NCBI GenBank assembly: GCA_963832355.1
Contig: CAWHTX010000003.1
Location: 372,001-436,000 of the forward strand
DNA length: 64,000 nucleotides
Direction: 5' to 3'
Source of the DNA: DATFVA01 sp963832355
GTDB taxonomy: Bacteria > Bacteroidota > Ignavibacteria > Ignavibacteriales > Ignavibacteriaceae
The notes under the pieces are model-generated. The model was not told where the DNA came from. It ran no database searches and saw only the letters and a program-made list of their open reading frames with translations. The position numbers and the translations under genes were made by a program. This document shows, in pieces, positions 7,802 through 16,691 of this stretch (within the stretch, counting starts at the first letter, position 1; each line of letters opens with the position of its first letter).

Positions 7802-9875
7802 CTTCCTGTTTTTTCTATTCCTGCTCTCTTGTAACGCTTATCCGCAGGTACCCATAAATGGTTTCTGCAGATACCAGGAATCAAATGTCGACTCCGGTTA
7901 TCAGAATTTATTTTCCCTTAATTATAATGAAGATTCATACACGGATCTTCTTTTTTTTAATCCTGCCGGCAAATCAATTACTGCAATAGACGGAAGCCAG
8001 AACGCAGCTTTTGGATCATCACATACCTATAATATCGGAGAGGAGTTTTCTGTTATACAGTATTTAAGGGATAGAAATAATAAGATAACCGGGTATGCTT
8101 TTATTTCCCGTAAACAGAGTAATGCGGGGGTCTTAAGATTTAATAAGGACGGTTATCCTGTTGAAGAAAGTAAATTAAATTTCAACACCTATCCCGAAAA
8201 TCTAAGCACAGCTGATGTGAACGGCGACGGTGTACCCGAACTCCTGGTCTCAGGCAGTGCTTTCGACGGACTTTCTCTCATTTACCAGGAAAAGAAACTT
8301 CGTGAGAAAAAGATAAGTGAAAAAACCAGTTATGCCGAAGCAGTATTTGCTGATCTTAATAATGACGGCTACCCCGATATAGCAGCATTTGAAATGTTTT
8401 CAAATAAACTGCAGTTCCTGTATAATAACAGTAAGGGAAACTTTAACAAGGTCAGGGAAATACCGTTCAGCGGTGCGGTAACCTCGCTTCAGTCGGCCGA
8501 CCTTGATCTCGATTCTTACACTGACCTGGTATTTACTGAAGATAAATCAATAATAATTTATTACGGAGATTTTACCTCCTCATACGAAGATACCGTAGTC
8601 ATTGATACTAAATACGGTGTTGATAAAATAGTTACCGGTGATTTCAACAGGGACGGACTGATAGATATAGCGTATATTAATAAGCATGAAGGAACACTCT
8701 CACTTATTTTCGGAAAAGAAGAAAGGAAATTTTATCCTGAGTTATTGTACTTCAAAAAGAGCTCGCTGGCCGACTTTATTCCATACTACAGCAAGTTCAT
8801 CAATGGTATAGTATTACTTAATGATGAGGGAAAATACTTCCTTGTGTCAAACCTGGCTTCAATCGCTGATAAGGTTAGTCTTGTTGCGGGTGCATACCCG
8901 ACTGCTGTTACATTCTACGACCGGGGAAATAACAGCATTAATGACATCTGTTTCATTGACAGTTTTAATAAATCACTGAACTTAATCATCCGGGATAATT
9001 CAGGCATCCCGGAGACCTGGTTTCCTATCCCGCTTTTTGAGAATGAGAATACCCTGGCAGTGAACAATAAACTTCCTGACCAGAAAACTTTTTTCTGTTT
9101 CACCAGAGACAAAAAATTAATTGAAGTCATCACGGTTGATCTTGCAAAGAATAAATTTCAAAGAAATTCACTTTACGCACCCGGCAAAATAAAGGACTTA
9201 AAATATAATGAAGTTACCGGCAGACTTTACACAGCTTTTGTAAAAGACAGCAGTCTCGGTGTTACGACCTTTATTAATGAGAAGAAACAGTACCAGTATT
9301 ATACATTCGCCGGTTTAAGGAAGAATGTATCTGATGCGGCTCTTTCGATTTACAACAAACCCGAAGTATTCTACGCTGTGGAGGATACAAATCTGGTAAT
9401 AGGGGAAAGGTTTTTGGAAGCTGAAAGTAAAAACGCTGAATTCGAGACAAATCTGAAAGACGGTCATGGCGTAATTCTCTACGCGGGCAATTTTCTTAAT
9501 AAAGATAATTCTGCCCTTTACGGTTTTTTACGCACTAAGGATAAGAATGACCTGATCTTTTTCCTGGGTCCGGACGCCTTTACAGTCTCGGGAAAAAACA
9601 GTCAGTCACAGGGTCTTAGGATAAAAGATAAAAATCAATTATTTTTTGGAACTCTTAGATTTAACGGCCGGCAGAAAGTCTGCTATTTTAATCCCGTTCA
9701 ACAGAATATAAAATCGCTTGAACTGACAGACGGGAATCAGACTATTATGCGCCGTTTATTAATGGAGAATGTAAACTCGAGATCTTTTTTTATAAAAAAT
9801 ATGAATTCCCGAAAATATCATGTTGTTTATATCGATGAAAACGAAAACTGTATCACGATCAGGGAGCTCAAATGA
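7728..9875 (+). CDS. Secreted VCBS/FG-GAP repeat protein
   Basis: About 715 residues. The export signal is VNFLFFLFLLSCNAYPQ, but no ATG or GTG lies just before it; in-frame candidates are ATG 7728 and TTG 7743 (the frame is open to 7677), so it overlaps the thioesterase gene by about 60-75 bp. Several calcium-loop repeats are visible: ADVNGDGVPELLV, ADLNNDGYPDIAA, ADLDLDSYTDLVF, GDFNRDGLIDIAY, the FG-GAP/VCBS pattern of beta-propellers. The C-terminal half has no recognised domain and no T9SS tail. The stop overlaps the next ATG by 4 bp (ATGA), indicating translational coupling with the metalloprotease. Confidence 0.8.
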   Translation: MKKEDLKKHLTEGRTDFNSVKGKVNFLFFLFLLSCNAYPQVPINGFCRYQESNVDSGYQNLFSLNYNEDSYTDLLFFNPAGKSITAIDGSQNAAFGSSHTYNIGEEFSVIQYLRDRNNKITGYAFISRKQSNAGVLRFNKDGYPVEESKLNFNTYPENLSTADVNGDGVPELLVSGSAFDGLSLIYQEKKLREKKISEKTSYAEAVFADLNNDGYPDIAAFEMFSNKLQFLYNNSKGNFNKVREIPFSGAVTSLQSADLDLDSYTDLVFTEDKSIIIYYGDFTSSYEDTVVIDTKYGVDKIVTGDFNRDGLIDIAYINKHEGTLSLIFGKEERKFYPELLYFKKSSLADFIPYYSKFINGIVLLNDEGKYFLVSNLASIADKVSLVAGAYPTAVTFYDRGNNSINDICFIDSFNKSLNLIIRDNSGIPETWFPIPLFENENTLAVNNKLPDQKTFFCFTRDKKLIEVITVDLAKNKFQRNSLYAPGKIKDLKYNEVTGRLYTAFVKDSSLGVTTFINEKKQYQYYTFAGLRKNVSDAALSIYNKPEVFYAVEDTNLVIGERFLEAESKNAEFETNLKDGHGVILYAGNFLNKDNSALYGFLRTKDKNDLIFFLGPDAFTVSGKNSQSQGLRIKDKNQLFFGTLRFNGRQKVCYFNPVQQNIKSLELTDGNQTIMRRLLMENVNSRSFFIKNMNSRKYHVVYIDENENCITIRELK

Positions 9876-11553
9876 GTAAAAAGCTGATGCTGCTTCTGAT
9901 CGCAATTTTATTTACCTCCGGGTATTCCCAGGAGTGGAACAGGGCCAGGCTGGATTCCCTTTTTAATTTTTATGTAAGTAGTCATAATTATAATATTACT
10001 GAAATGCCGGGGAATGAGACGCTGAGGATACCACACGAATTAAATGCGGGTTCGGTACTGCAGCAGAGGTGTTTTTGCACTTCAATGAATTTACCAAATC
10101 CCAGCAGGGATTACTGAAGGTTCTTACCGAACGTCCCTCTACTGATGCAAGTATAGTTTCACCCTCCGGATTTTTCCGTGTACATTATTATTCATCGGGA
10201 GCCAACACTCCACAGTATGATATAAATGCATTTGCACAGGCGCTCGACTCTTCTTATAACTTTGAAGTTAATTACCTTGGTTTTCCTCCTCCGCCCGAAG
10301 ATACTCAGCCGGGAATATCACCTGACAGTGCAGGAGGCGACAGCAAATATGATGTTTATATAGTTCCCCTGGGAAATTTATACGGGGAAACATATTTTGA
10401 AACCCAGATCGGTCCTGAGCCGAGATTTACTTCCTTTATCAAGGTAGATTACAAATTCGGAGCAGGTTTTTATACACACGGAATTGATGCCGCCAGGGTC
10501 ACTGCGGCGCACGAATTTCATCATTCTATACAGGTTGGTGATTACATTTACAGGGATTCCGACCTTTTCTTTTATGAGATGACTTCTACTTCAATGGAAG
10601 AGTTCGTTTTCGATACGGTGAATGATTATTACGGATATATGAACGATTATTTCAGGAACACCGAGCGTGCTTTTGCTGAAAATAACGGCTACAACATCGC
10701 GATCTGGAATATCTTTATGAAGGACAGGTTCGGGTTTGGTATTATAAAAGCCCAGTGGGATAAGATGCCGCAGATGAGAGCCATAAATGCTATTAATTCC
10801 TCACTATTCGACGAGGGTACAAGCTTCGGGAGTGAGCTGAATAAGTTCGGGATATGGACATTCTTTACTGGTTACAGGGCCGTCCAGGGTCAATATTTCG
10901 AGGAAGCTGCAAACTACCCCGTTGTTCGTATTTCATCAGTTATTGAGTTTAATTCTCCCTCTGTTTATGTGACGATGGATGCTCATCCCACTTCAAACAA
11001 TTTTATCGATTTTATCGATCGTGTGAATGGTGATACCCTGACTGTGCTGGTTACAAATACAGACTACGCAAACGGTATTGATAATACACTGAGTTTTTAT
11101 CCGTTTACATATAACGTTTATAACTATAAAGAATCCGGTAGTCAGCAGCTTACGGCGGTATATTATTCGAAGCTTGTTACAGACAAACCATCATCGTGGA
11201 CATCCTCGGAATTTTTTAACAATTACCTGATCAGGGAAGGTGAGATCCCGCTGGAAAATTCCGATTATGATTATGCTTTTCCGAATCCATTCAGGTACAA
11301 TAGTAGTAATCGCATTGTTTTCCCTGTTAATAGTAGAGGAACATCCGAGGCAACTCTTAATGTTTATACAGCATCGATGGATCTTGTTTATTCTATAACA
11401 AAGCCGTTTGATTCTTTGCCTGGGGGGCAAAAAGCCTTGACATGGAACGGACTGGATATGAAGAATCAGCGCGTTCCTTCCGGAGTCTACATTTACATAA
11501 CCCGGACGGGCAACGGAAAGAAGATAGGGAAACTGGTAATATTTAATGACTAA
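9872..11553 (+). CDS. T9SS-exported metalloprotease, interrupted by a frameshift
   Basis: The frame from ATG 9872 (signal peptide MSKKLMLLLIAILFTSGYSQ) closes at 10117, while the protein continues in the next frame from about 10064 (VFLHFNEFTKSQQG...) to 11553. One missing base near 10061-10068 restores a ~560-residue protein. The zinc site is AAHEFHHSIQ (HExxH) with a downstream Glu-rich helix, as in MXAN_6640-type putative metalloproteases. The last ~85 residues (AFPNPFR... LPSGVYIY-like PSGVYIYIT... KKIGKLVIF) form a T9SS type A sorting domain. It overlaps both neighbours by 4 and 8 bp. Sequencing error or true inactivation cannot be told apart here. Confidence 0.78.
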
Positions 11554-12199
11554 TTTTTCAGTACATGCAGAATCATTAAGTAAAACGTTCGGAAGAAGAC
11601 TGATATTTTCAGGACTCAGTTTTGGGTTTGAAACAAATGGGGTTTATGGTATCTCGGGACCAAATGGTTCGGGCAAATCTACCCTGGTTAAAATTATCGC
11701 AGGACTCATTTCCCCTTCAAAAGGAAAAGTAAAACACGCCGTTGCAGGAAAAGAGATCCCTCCTGAGAAGCTTCATAATTATATCGGTTTTGTATCACCT
11801 TATCTTGTCCTGTATGAAGAATTCACCGCCTGGGAGAACCTGGAATTGTTTGCCGATATACGAAATGTGACCTTAAACAAAGAAAGGGTAGAATACCTTC
11901 TTAAAGTATTTTTATTATATGACCGGAAGGATGATCTTGTTAAGACTTATTCCTCAGGCATGAAACAGAGGATGAAATTTATATTTGCACTTATGCATTC
12001 TCCAAGACTGCTGATCCTTGATGAACCTACATCAAATCTTGACGACGAAGGAAAAGAGTCGGTTTATAAAATTGTGCGTGAAGCAGGGCAGACAAGTATC
12101 GTTCTGATCGCATCAAATGAGAAAACCGACCTGGAACTTTGCAGCGAAAGGATAGTAATTCAGGATTATAAAAATATAACCGTAGAGGATGTAAAGTGA
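11546..12199 (+). CDS. ccmA: Cytochrome c maturation ABC ATPase CcmA
   Basis: ATPase subunit of the CcmABCD machinery that releases holo-CcmE during cytochrome c maturation. 217 residues with Walker A GPNGSGKST (~38-46), ABC signature YSSGMKQR (~133), Walker B LLILDEPTSNLDD. It overlaps the metalloprotease end by 8 bp and ccmB by 4 bp (GTGA). The ccmB-ccmF genes downstream make the CcmA assignment firm; on its own it would only be a generic ABC ATPase. Confidence 0.9.
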   Translation: MTNFSVHAESLSKTFGRRLIFSGLSFGFETNGVYGISGPNGSGKSTLVKIIAGLISPSKGKVKHAVAGKEIPPEKLHNYIGFVSPYLVLYEEFTAWENLELFADIRNVTLNKERVEYLLKVFLLYDRKDDLVKTYSSGMKQRMKFIFALMHSPRLLILDEPTSNLDDEGKESVYKIVREAGQTSIVLIASNEKTDLELCSERIVIQDYKNITVEDVK

Positions 12200-12861
12200 G
12201 CTCAAAATCGTATTCATTATTCCTCAAGGATTTTCGTTCCGAGCTCAGGACGCGTTACGCGATAAACTCCCTTGCAATGTTTATCATAGTCGCAATCAGC
12301 GTTATTATGTTCTCTATCGGAAATGAAAGAATTAATGAAAACCTCACTGCGGGATTATTCTGGGTTGTGATTTTTTTTACGGCTATGTCGGGACTTGCAA
12401 GGGCATTTGTTTCCGAGGAGGAAAGAGGGACGTCGCTTACTCTTCAGCTGATCGCCTCTCCTTCAACAGTTTTTACGGGAAAGCTGATATTCAACCTGGT
12501 ACTGGTTTTTTGTATGAATATCGTTATCGCTATACTTTATTCAGCAGTTTTTGAGGCGTTCGTTATAAGGAATTTTCCCCTGTTCCTGAGTGCTTTTGTA
12601 CTTGGTAATATCGGCCTGGCAATCTCATCAACTATAATAGCCGCAATAATTTCGAAGGCCGGGGCTAAAGGAACACTTTATCCGGTCCTGTCTTTTCCTA
12701 TATTATTACCTTTAATTTTAACTTCTGTACAGCTAACTTTATTCTCTATCGATGGCACAGGTTTTGAAAAATCTAAATTTGAGCTGGCAATTATAATCAG
12801 TTACGACGTAATTATGTTAACTGCATCTTATATGTTGTTCGATTTTATTTGGAAAGATTAG
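12196..12861 (+). CDS. ccmB: Haem exporter permease CcmB
   Basis: Membrane subunit paired with CcmA. 221 residues, six hydrophobic segments, and the CcmB signature around SGLARAFVSEEERGTSLTLQLIASPSTVFTGKLIFN. GTG start inside the ccmA stop. Same strand and order as the canonical operon. Confidence 0.92.
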   Translation: MSSKSYSLFLKDFRSELRTRYAINSLAMFIIVAISVIMFSIGNERINENLTAGLFWVVIFFTAMSGLARAFVSEEERGTSLTLQLIASPSTVFTGKLIFNLVLVFCMNIVIAILYSAVFEAFVIRNFPLFLSAFVLGNIGLAISSTIIAAIISKAGAKGTLYPVLSFPILLPLILTSVQLTLFSIDGTGFEKSKFELAIIISYDVIMLTASYMLFDFIWKD

Positions 12862-12883
12862 TAATTTTAATTCAATACAAACT

Positions 12884-13597
12884 ATGAAATCAATACTCTG
12901 GAAAACATTCCTTTTTTTGCTTCTCGCCTTCGTTTCCGTGGCGGGAATAGCATTTCCCATAGTTGAGAATCCGACGCACTGGTACCAGTTTCCGTTCATT
13001 CCGGGACTTGAGGAAAATGCTAAAATCATATTTTTTCACGTTCCTACTGCGTGGCTTACGGTCGTCGCTTTCCTGATGTCAACTGTTTACAGTTTTAAGT
13101 ACCTGCGGAAACGGGATATGAACGATGATATAAAATCTTATACAGCTGCACAGCTGGGAATAATATTTTGTATACTCGCAACCGTAACCGGCGCTGTGTG
13201 GGCAAAATTTGCCTGGGGTTCTTTCTGGAATTGGGATCCACGTCAATCCAGTATATTTGCATTACTGTTAATTTACGGGGCATGGTTCGCGCTGAGATCC
13301 TCTATTGAGAATGAAGAGAAGAGAGCAACACTTTCTGCAGTTTATGCGATCATTGCTTTTGTTACGGTTCCGTTCTTTATTTTTATTATGCCGAGAATTA
13401 TGGCAGGTCTGCATCCCGGATCAGCGGATGATACTAATTCCGGTCCTGTTGTTGACTTTAAGATGAACGCCAATATGATGCTCATCTTTTATCTCTCACT
13501 TATCGGATTTACAATATTGTACTTCTGGATGTGGAAACTCGGTTATAAATCATTGATGTACAAAGAAAAATTAAATAAACAACAAATCAGAGGATAA
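12884..13597 (+). CDS. ccmC: Haem-handling membrane protein CcmC
   Basis: Presents haem to CcmE on the periplasmic side. 237 residues, six membrane segments, with the Trp-rich WGSFWNWDPRQSS motif (~109-121), a haem-ligand candidate His in FFHVPTAW (~52) and another in GLHPGSADD. These are the expected features of the CcmC/CcsA family. It follows ccmB by 22 bp and precedes a short ccmD-like frame. Confidence 0.93.
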   Translation: MKSILWKTFLFLLLAFVSVAGIAFPIVENPTHWYQFPFIPGLEENAKIIFFHVPTAWLTVVAFLMSTVYSFKYLRKRDMNDDIKSYTAAQLGIIFCILATVTGAVWAKFAWGSFWNWDPRQSSIFALLLIYGAWFALRSSIENEEKRATLSAVYAIIAFVTVPFFIFIMPRIMAGLHPGSADDTNSGPVVDFKMNANMMLIFYLSLIGFTILYFWMWKLGYKSLMYKEKLNKQQIRG

Positions 13598-13598
13598 C

Positions 13599-13757
13599 TT
13601 GAGCGGACTTTATGATTTCCTGCATAACAACGCGATCTATATCGTTTTGATCATAGTGCTGATTGTATGGGCAGGAATATTCTTTTTCCTGAACAATATT
13701 GATAAAAGAATAAAGAGTGTAGAAAAAGAAATAAAAGGAGATAAGCATGAAAAATAA
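13599..13757 (+). CDS. ccmD: CcmD-like small membrane protein (52 residues)
   Basis: A short frame starts at TTG 13599, one base after the ccmC stop, with AGGA four bases upstream, and ends at TAA 13755-13757 inside the ccmE start region (11-bp overlap). The product begins MSGLYDFLHNNAIYI, has one hydrophobic segment (~13-31) and a charged tail rich in Lys/Glu. Size, topology and position match CcmD, which links CcmC, CcmE and CcmAB. CcmD sequences are poorly conserved, so the name rests on context. Confidence 0.75.
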   Translation: MSGLYDFLHNNAIYIVLIIVLIVWAGIFFFLNNIDKRIKSVEKEIKGDKHEK

Positions 13758-14136
13758 ATATATATTCGGTGGGGCTATAATCGTTCTCTTCCTTGGTTTA
13801 ATGGGCTACCTGTTTACTCAGAGTAATATTAAATACGAGAGTAATTTCACCAATGTAATGAATACTGATAAGACCGTTAAAGCCACAGGAAGCTGGGTGA
13901 AGGATAAAAATTACCAGATAGATAAAGTTAACAGAACTTTCAGCTTTTATATGGCAGACGAGAACGGCAACCAGATGAAGGTTGTCTATGACGGAACAAT
14001 TCCCAATAACTTCGAAACAGCCAAAAGCGTAGTTGTAACAGGACAGTATAAAGATGGATATTTCCATGCAAGGGATATATTGACGAAATGCCCGAGCAAA
14101 TATGAGAATGAGAAGGCTAAAACCTCCAGTTTATAA
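13747..14136 (+). CDS. ccmE: Haem chaperone CcmE, CxxxY type
   Basis: Periplasmic haem chaperone that binds haem covalently and passes it to CcmF. 129 residues: one N-terminal membrane anchor (~5-23), then an OB-fold beta domain (VKATGSWVKDKN, FSFYMADENG, VVVTGQYKDG). The haem-binding site reads CPSKY (Cys115 to Tyr119) rather than the usual HxxxY. CxxxY CcmE proteins are known from archaea and some bacteria such as Desulfovibrio, where System I* also lacks CcmH. AAAGGAG precedes ATG 13747. Confidence 0.9.
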   Translation: MKNKYIFGGAIIVLFLGLMGYLFTQSNIKYESNFTNVMNTDKTVKATGSWVKDKNYQIDKVNRTFSFYMADENGNQMKVVYDGTIPNNFETAKSVVVTGQYKDGYFHARDILTKCPSKYENEKAKTSSL

Positions 14137-14195
14137 GTCCCTCGTTCGTTAAAAAGTAAACTTATATTTTAAACTAAGATAACACTGAGGAAGAT

Positions 14196-16601
14196 ATGGC
14201 AGGAAGTATTGTACTATCAGTTGCGTTAGCGTTCAGTCTGATCGCAATGGTAATGTATTTTCTTTCGTACCGTGGCTATAAAAATGCTGTAAACTACGGA
14301 AGGATTGCCTACCATGCTATGGCCGTGCTTGTAATAGTTGCCTCTACCATATTATGGTACCTGATCCTTACACACCAATACCAGTATCATTATGTATACA
14401 GCTACAGCCAGAACAGTCTGAAAACCGGGTTTCTTATAGCATCATTCTGGGGAGGGCAGGAAGGCAGCTTTATGCTGTGGCTTCTGCTTACATCTATTGT
14501 AGGGATTTTCCTGCAGTCGTATACCTCCAAAAGAGGCGACCTGGAACTAAGGGTGATGACGGTATTTACTCTTGCAACCACGTTCCTGCTCATTATGGTA
14601 TCACCCCTCTTTAAGAACCCATTTGCATACATCTGGACAGAGCCAGTATTTATACCGGTTAAAAGCATAAGCGCGGGTTTTCTTAATCTGCCCTGGATTC
14701 AGTCATTTATTTTCAGCGACGGTTCAAGCGGACAGACGTTCGTGAAAATGAGCAGTGATCTTTATGCGAAACTTTCTGCTGCAGGAATTTCTGTTAATCA
14801 GTTTATAGCAGACGGAAAAGGACTTAACCCCCAGCTGCTTAATTTCTGGATGCAGATCCATCCGCCGATCCTGTTCACCGGGTTTTCAATGTCAACTGTT
14901 CCGTTTTCTTTTGCAGTAGCTGCGTTAATGAAGAATGATTATAAAGACTGGGTGCGTCAGTCGTTCCCGTGGGTACTTGCTGGTGCCGGAATACTGGGAC
15001 TCGGAATTATGCTTGGCGGCTACTGGGCATATGAAATGCTTGGCTGGGGCGGCTACTGGGCCTGGGATCCGGTTGAAAATTCAAGTTTAATCCCATGGCT
15101 TGTTGGTGTTGCCTCCGTACATACCCTGCTTGTTCAGAGGAAGAGCCAGGGAAAAGGAGGTATAGGCAAATATGCCAAGACCAACCTGATATTATGTATT
15201 ATGACCTATGTACTCGTATTATACAGTACATTCCTTACCAGAAGCGGAGTGCTGGGTGATGCTTCCGTACACTCATTTGTTGATCCCGGAATGCTGGTGT
15301 ACCTGTTCCTGGTAATATTTATCGGTACTTTCATTGCCCTGGGTTTCGGTATGCTTATCTACCGCTGGAAATATTTAACCGAGGCTGTGTCAACTGATGA
15401 AGATTTATTATCAAGAGACCTTGCTTTATTTACAGCAACCATAGTTCTTGTTGCCTCTGCCGTTGTTGTTCTGGTCGGTACTTCTGCACCACTATTCGGT
15501 GTATCTGTCGATACTTTCTTCTACAATGAAATGAACCTTCCGATAGCGATCATAATTGGATTGCTGAACGGATTAAGTCTTCTGCTTAAATGGAAGCAGA
15601 CTAAGGGTCAGGAGCTGGTAAGGAAATCAATACCTTCCGTTGCAATCGCACTATTATTTACAGCCTTCCTGATAATCTTCGGCGGAATGCACGAGATAAT
15701 GATGATACTGCTGGCTTTCTCTGCAGCATTCACTGTTGCCGTTAATGTTGAAATAGCAATTAAAATAATCCGTGGAAATATGAAGATGCTGGGTGCGTAT
15801 GTTGCACATATTGGTATTGCACTCTTCATCCTTGGTGTAATTGGGTCGGCCGCTTACGGCAGGGAAACAGATATCGATCTCATTAAGAATCAGCCAAAAG
15901 AAGCTTTCGGGTATAAACTTACTTTTACAGGCTACCAGCCGATAGAGAATAACACGAAGTATGCATTCAATATTCAGGTTGAAAAAGGAGATAAAAAATA
16001 CACTGTTTCACCCGTTATGTACATCAGTGAATTCAATAATGGGCTGATGAGAGAACCGGCAATACTGAATCTTCTTACCAAAGATTTTTACGTATCTCCG
16101 CTTGGTTATGACGATAAATCGCAGGACCAGGCTGCAGAAGGCCTGGATGTAAAGCTTAACGTGGGTCAGAAGACGAATGTGCAGGGTGCCCAGATAGAGT
16201 ATCAGGAATTTGTTAAACCCGATATGAGTGTTATGATGAGCGGCGGGGATTTTGAAATGGGCGCTAATCTTAAGGTTGTTAAGGATGGTAAAACTTACAA
16301 TGTTGAACCGAAGCTGAAGAAAACCGGTCGTGATTTTATCTATGTTCCGGTTCAAATATCTGAAGCTAATATTAAAATACAGCTTAAGAAGATCGATCCC
16401 ACTACTCAAACCGCAGATTTTATTGTCGGAAAGCTTAAGGCTGAAACTTCAGCAAAACAGGAACCAAAGGAAATATTAACTGTTGCAGCCAGCGTTAAAC
16501 CGTATATAAGTCTTGTCTGGACCGGTATACTGATAATGGTTGCCGGATTCTTCATTGCCGTTTCAAGACGGTTACGAGAATCACTCGTAAAAAGCAGTTA
16601 G
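14196..16601 (+). CDS. ccmF: Cytochrome c haem lyase CcmF
   Basis: Large membrane protein that transfers haem from CcmE to apocytochrome c. 801 residues, many hydrophobic segments, and the WWD motif WGGYWAWDPVENSSLIPWL near residues 280-298. Nearby His residues (MQIHPPILF, VGVASVHTLL, DASVHSFVDP) match the haem ligands of the family. The 200-residue loop before the last membrane helix is periplasmic. It is longer than the E. coli protein (647) mainly through that loop. A strong terminator follows at 16627. No ccmG or ccmH follows. Confidence 0.95.
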   Translation: MAGSIVLSVALAFSLIAMVMYFLSYRGYKNAVNYGRIAYHAMAVLVIVASTILWYLILTHQYQYHYVYSYSQNSLKTGFLIASFWGGQEGSFMLWLLLTSIVGIFLQSYTSKRGDLELRVMTVFTLATTFLLIMVSPLFKNPFAYIWTEPVFIPVKSISAGFLNLPWIQSFIFSDGSSGQTFVKMSSDLYAKLSAAGISVNQFIADGKGLNPQLLNFWMQIHPPILFTGFSMSTVPFSFAVAALMKNDYKDWVRQSFPWVLAGAGILGLGIMLGGYWAYEMLGWGGYWAWDPVENSSLIPWLVGVASVHTLLVQRKSQGKGGIGKYAKTNLILCIMTYVLVLYSTFLTRSGVLGDASVHSFVDPGMLVYLFLVIFIGTFIALGFGMLIYRWKYLTEAVSTDEDLLSRDLALFTATIVLVASAVVVLVGTSAPLFGVSVDTFFYNEMNLPIAIIIGLLNGLSLLLKWKQTKGQELVRKSIPSVAIALLFTAFLIIFGGMHEIMMILLAFSAAFTVAVNVEIAIKIIRGNMKMLGAYVAHIGIALFILGVIGSAAYGRETDIDLIKNQPKEAFGYKLTFTGYQPIENNTKYAFNIQVEKGDKKYTVSPVMYISEFNNGLMREPAILNLLTKDFYVSPLGYDDKSQDQAAEGLDVKLNVGQKTNVQGAQIEYQEFVKPDMSVMMSGGDFEMGANLKVVKDGKTYNVEPKLKKTGRDFIYVPVQISEANIKIQLKKIDPTTQTADFIVGKLKAETSAKQEPKEILTVAASVKPYISLVWTGILIMVAGFFIAVSRRLRESLVKSS

Positions 16602-16626
16602 TATTTACATTTCAATTTTATTCATA

Positions 16627-16654
16627 ATGCCCGCTTATGTCGGGCATTTTTTTT
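16627..16654 (+). terminator. Rho-independent terminator of the ccm operon
   Basis: ATGCCCG (16627-16633) pairs with CGGGCAT (16641-16647) around a 7-base loop and is followed by eight T. It ends the run of closely spaced genes that began at bamD. Confidence 0.85.
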
Positions 16655-16691
16655 AATTTTACCTAGCTAAAGAAAAAAATCAGGGAAATTC

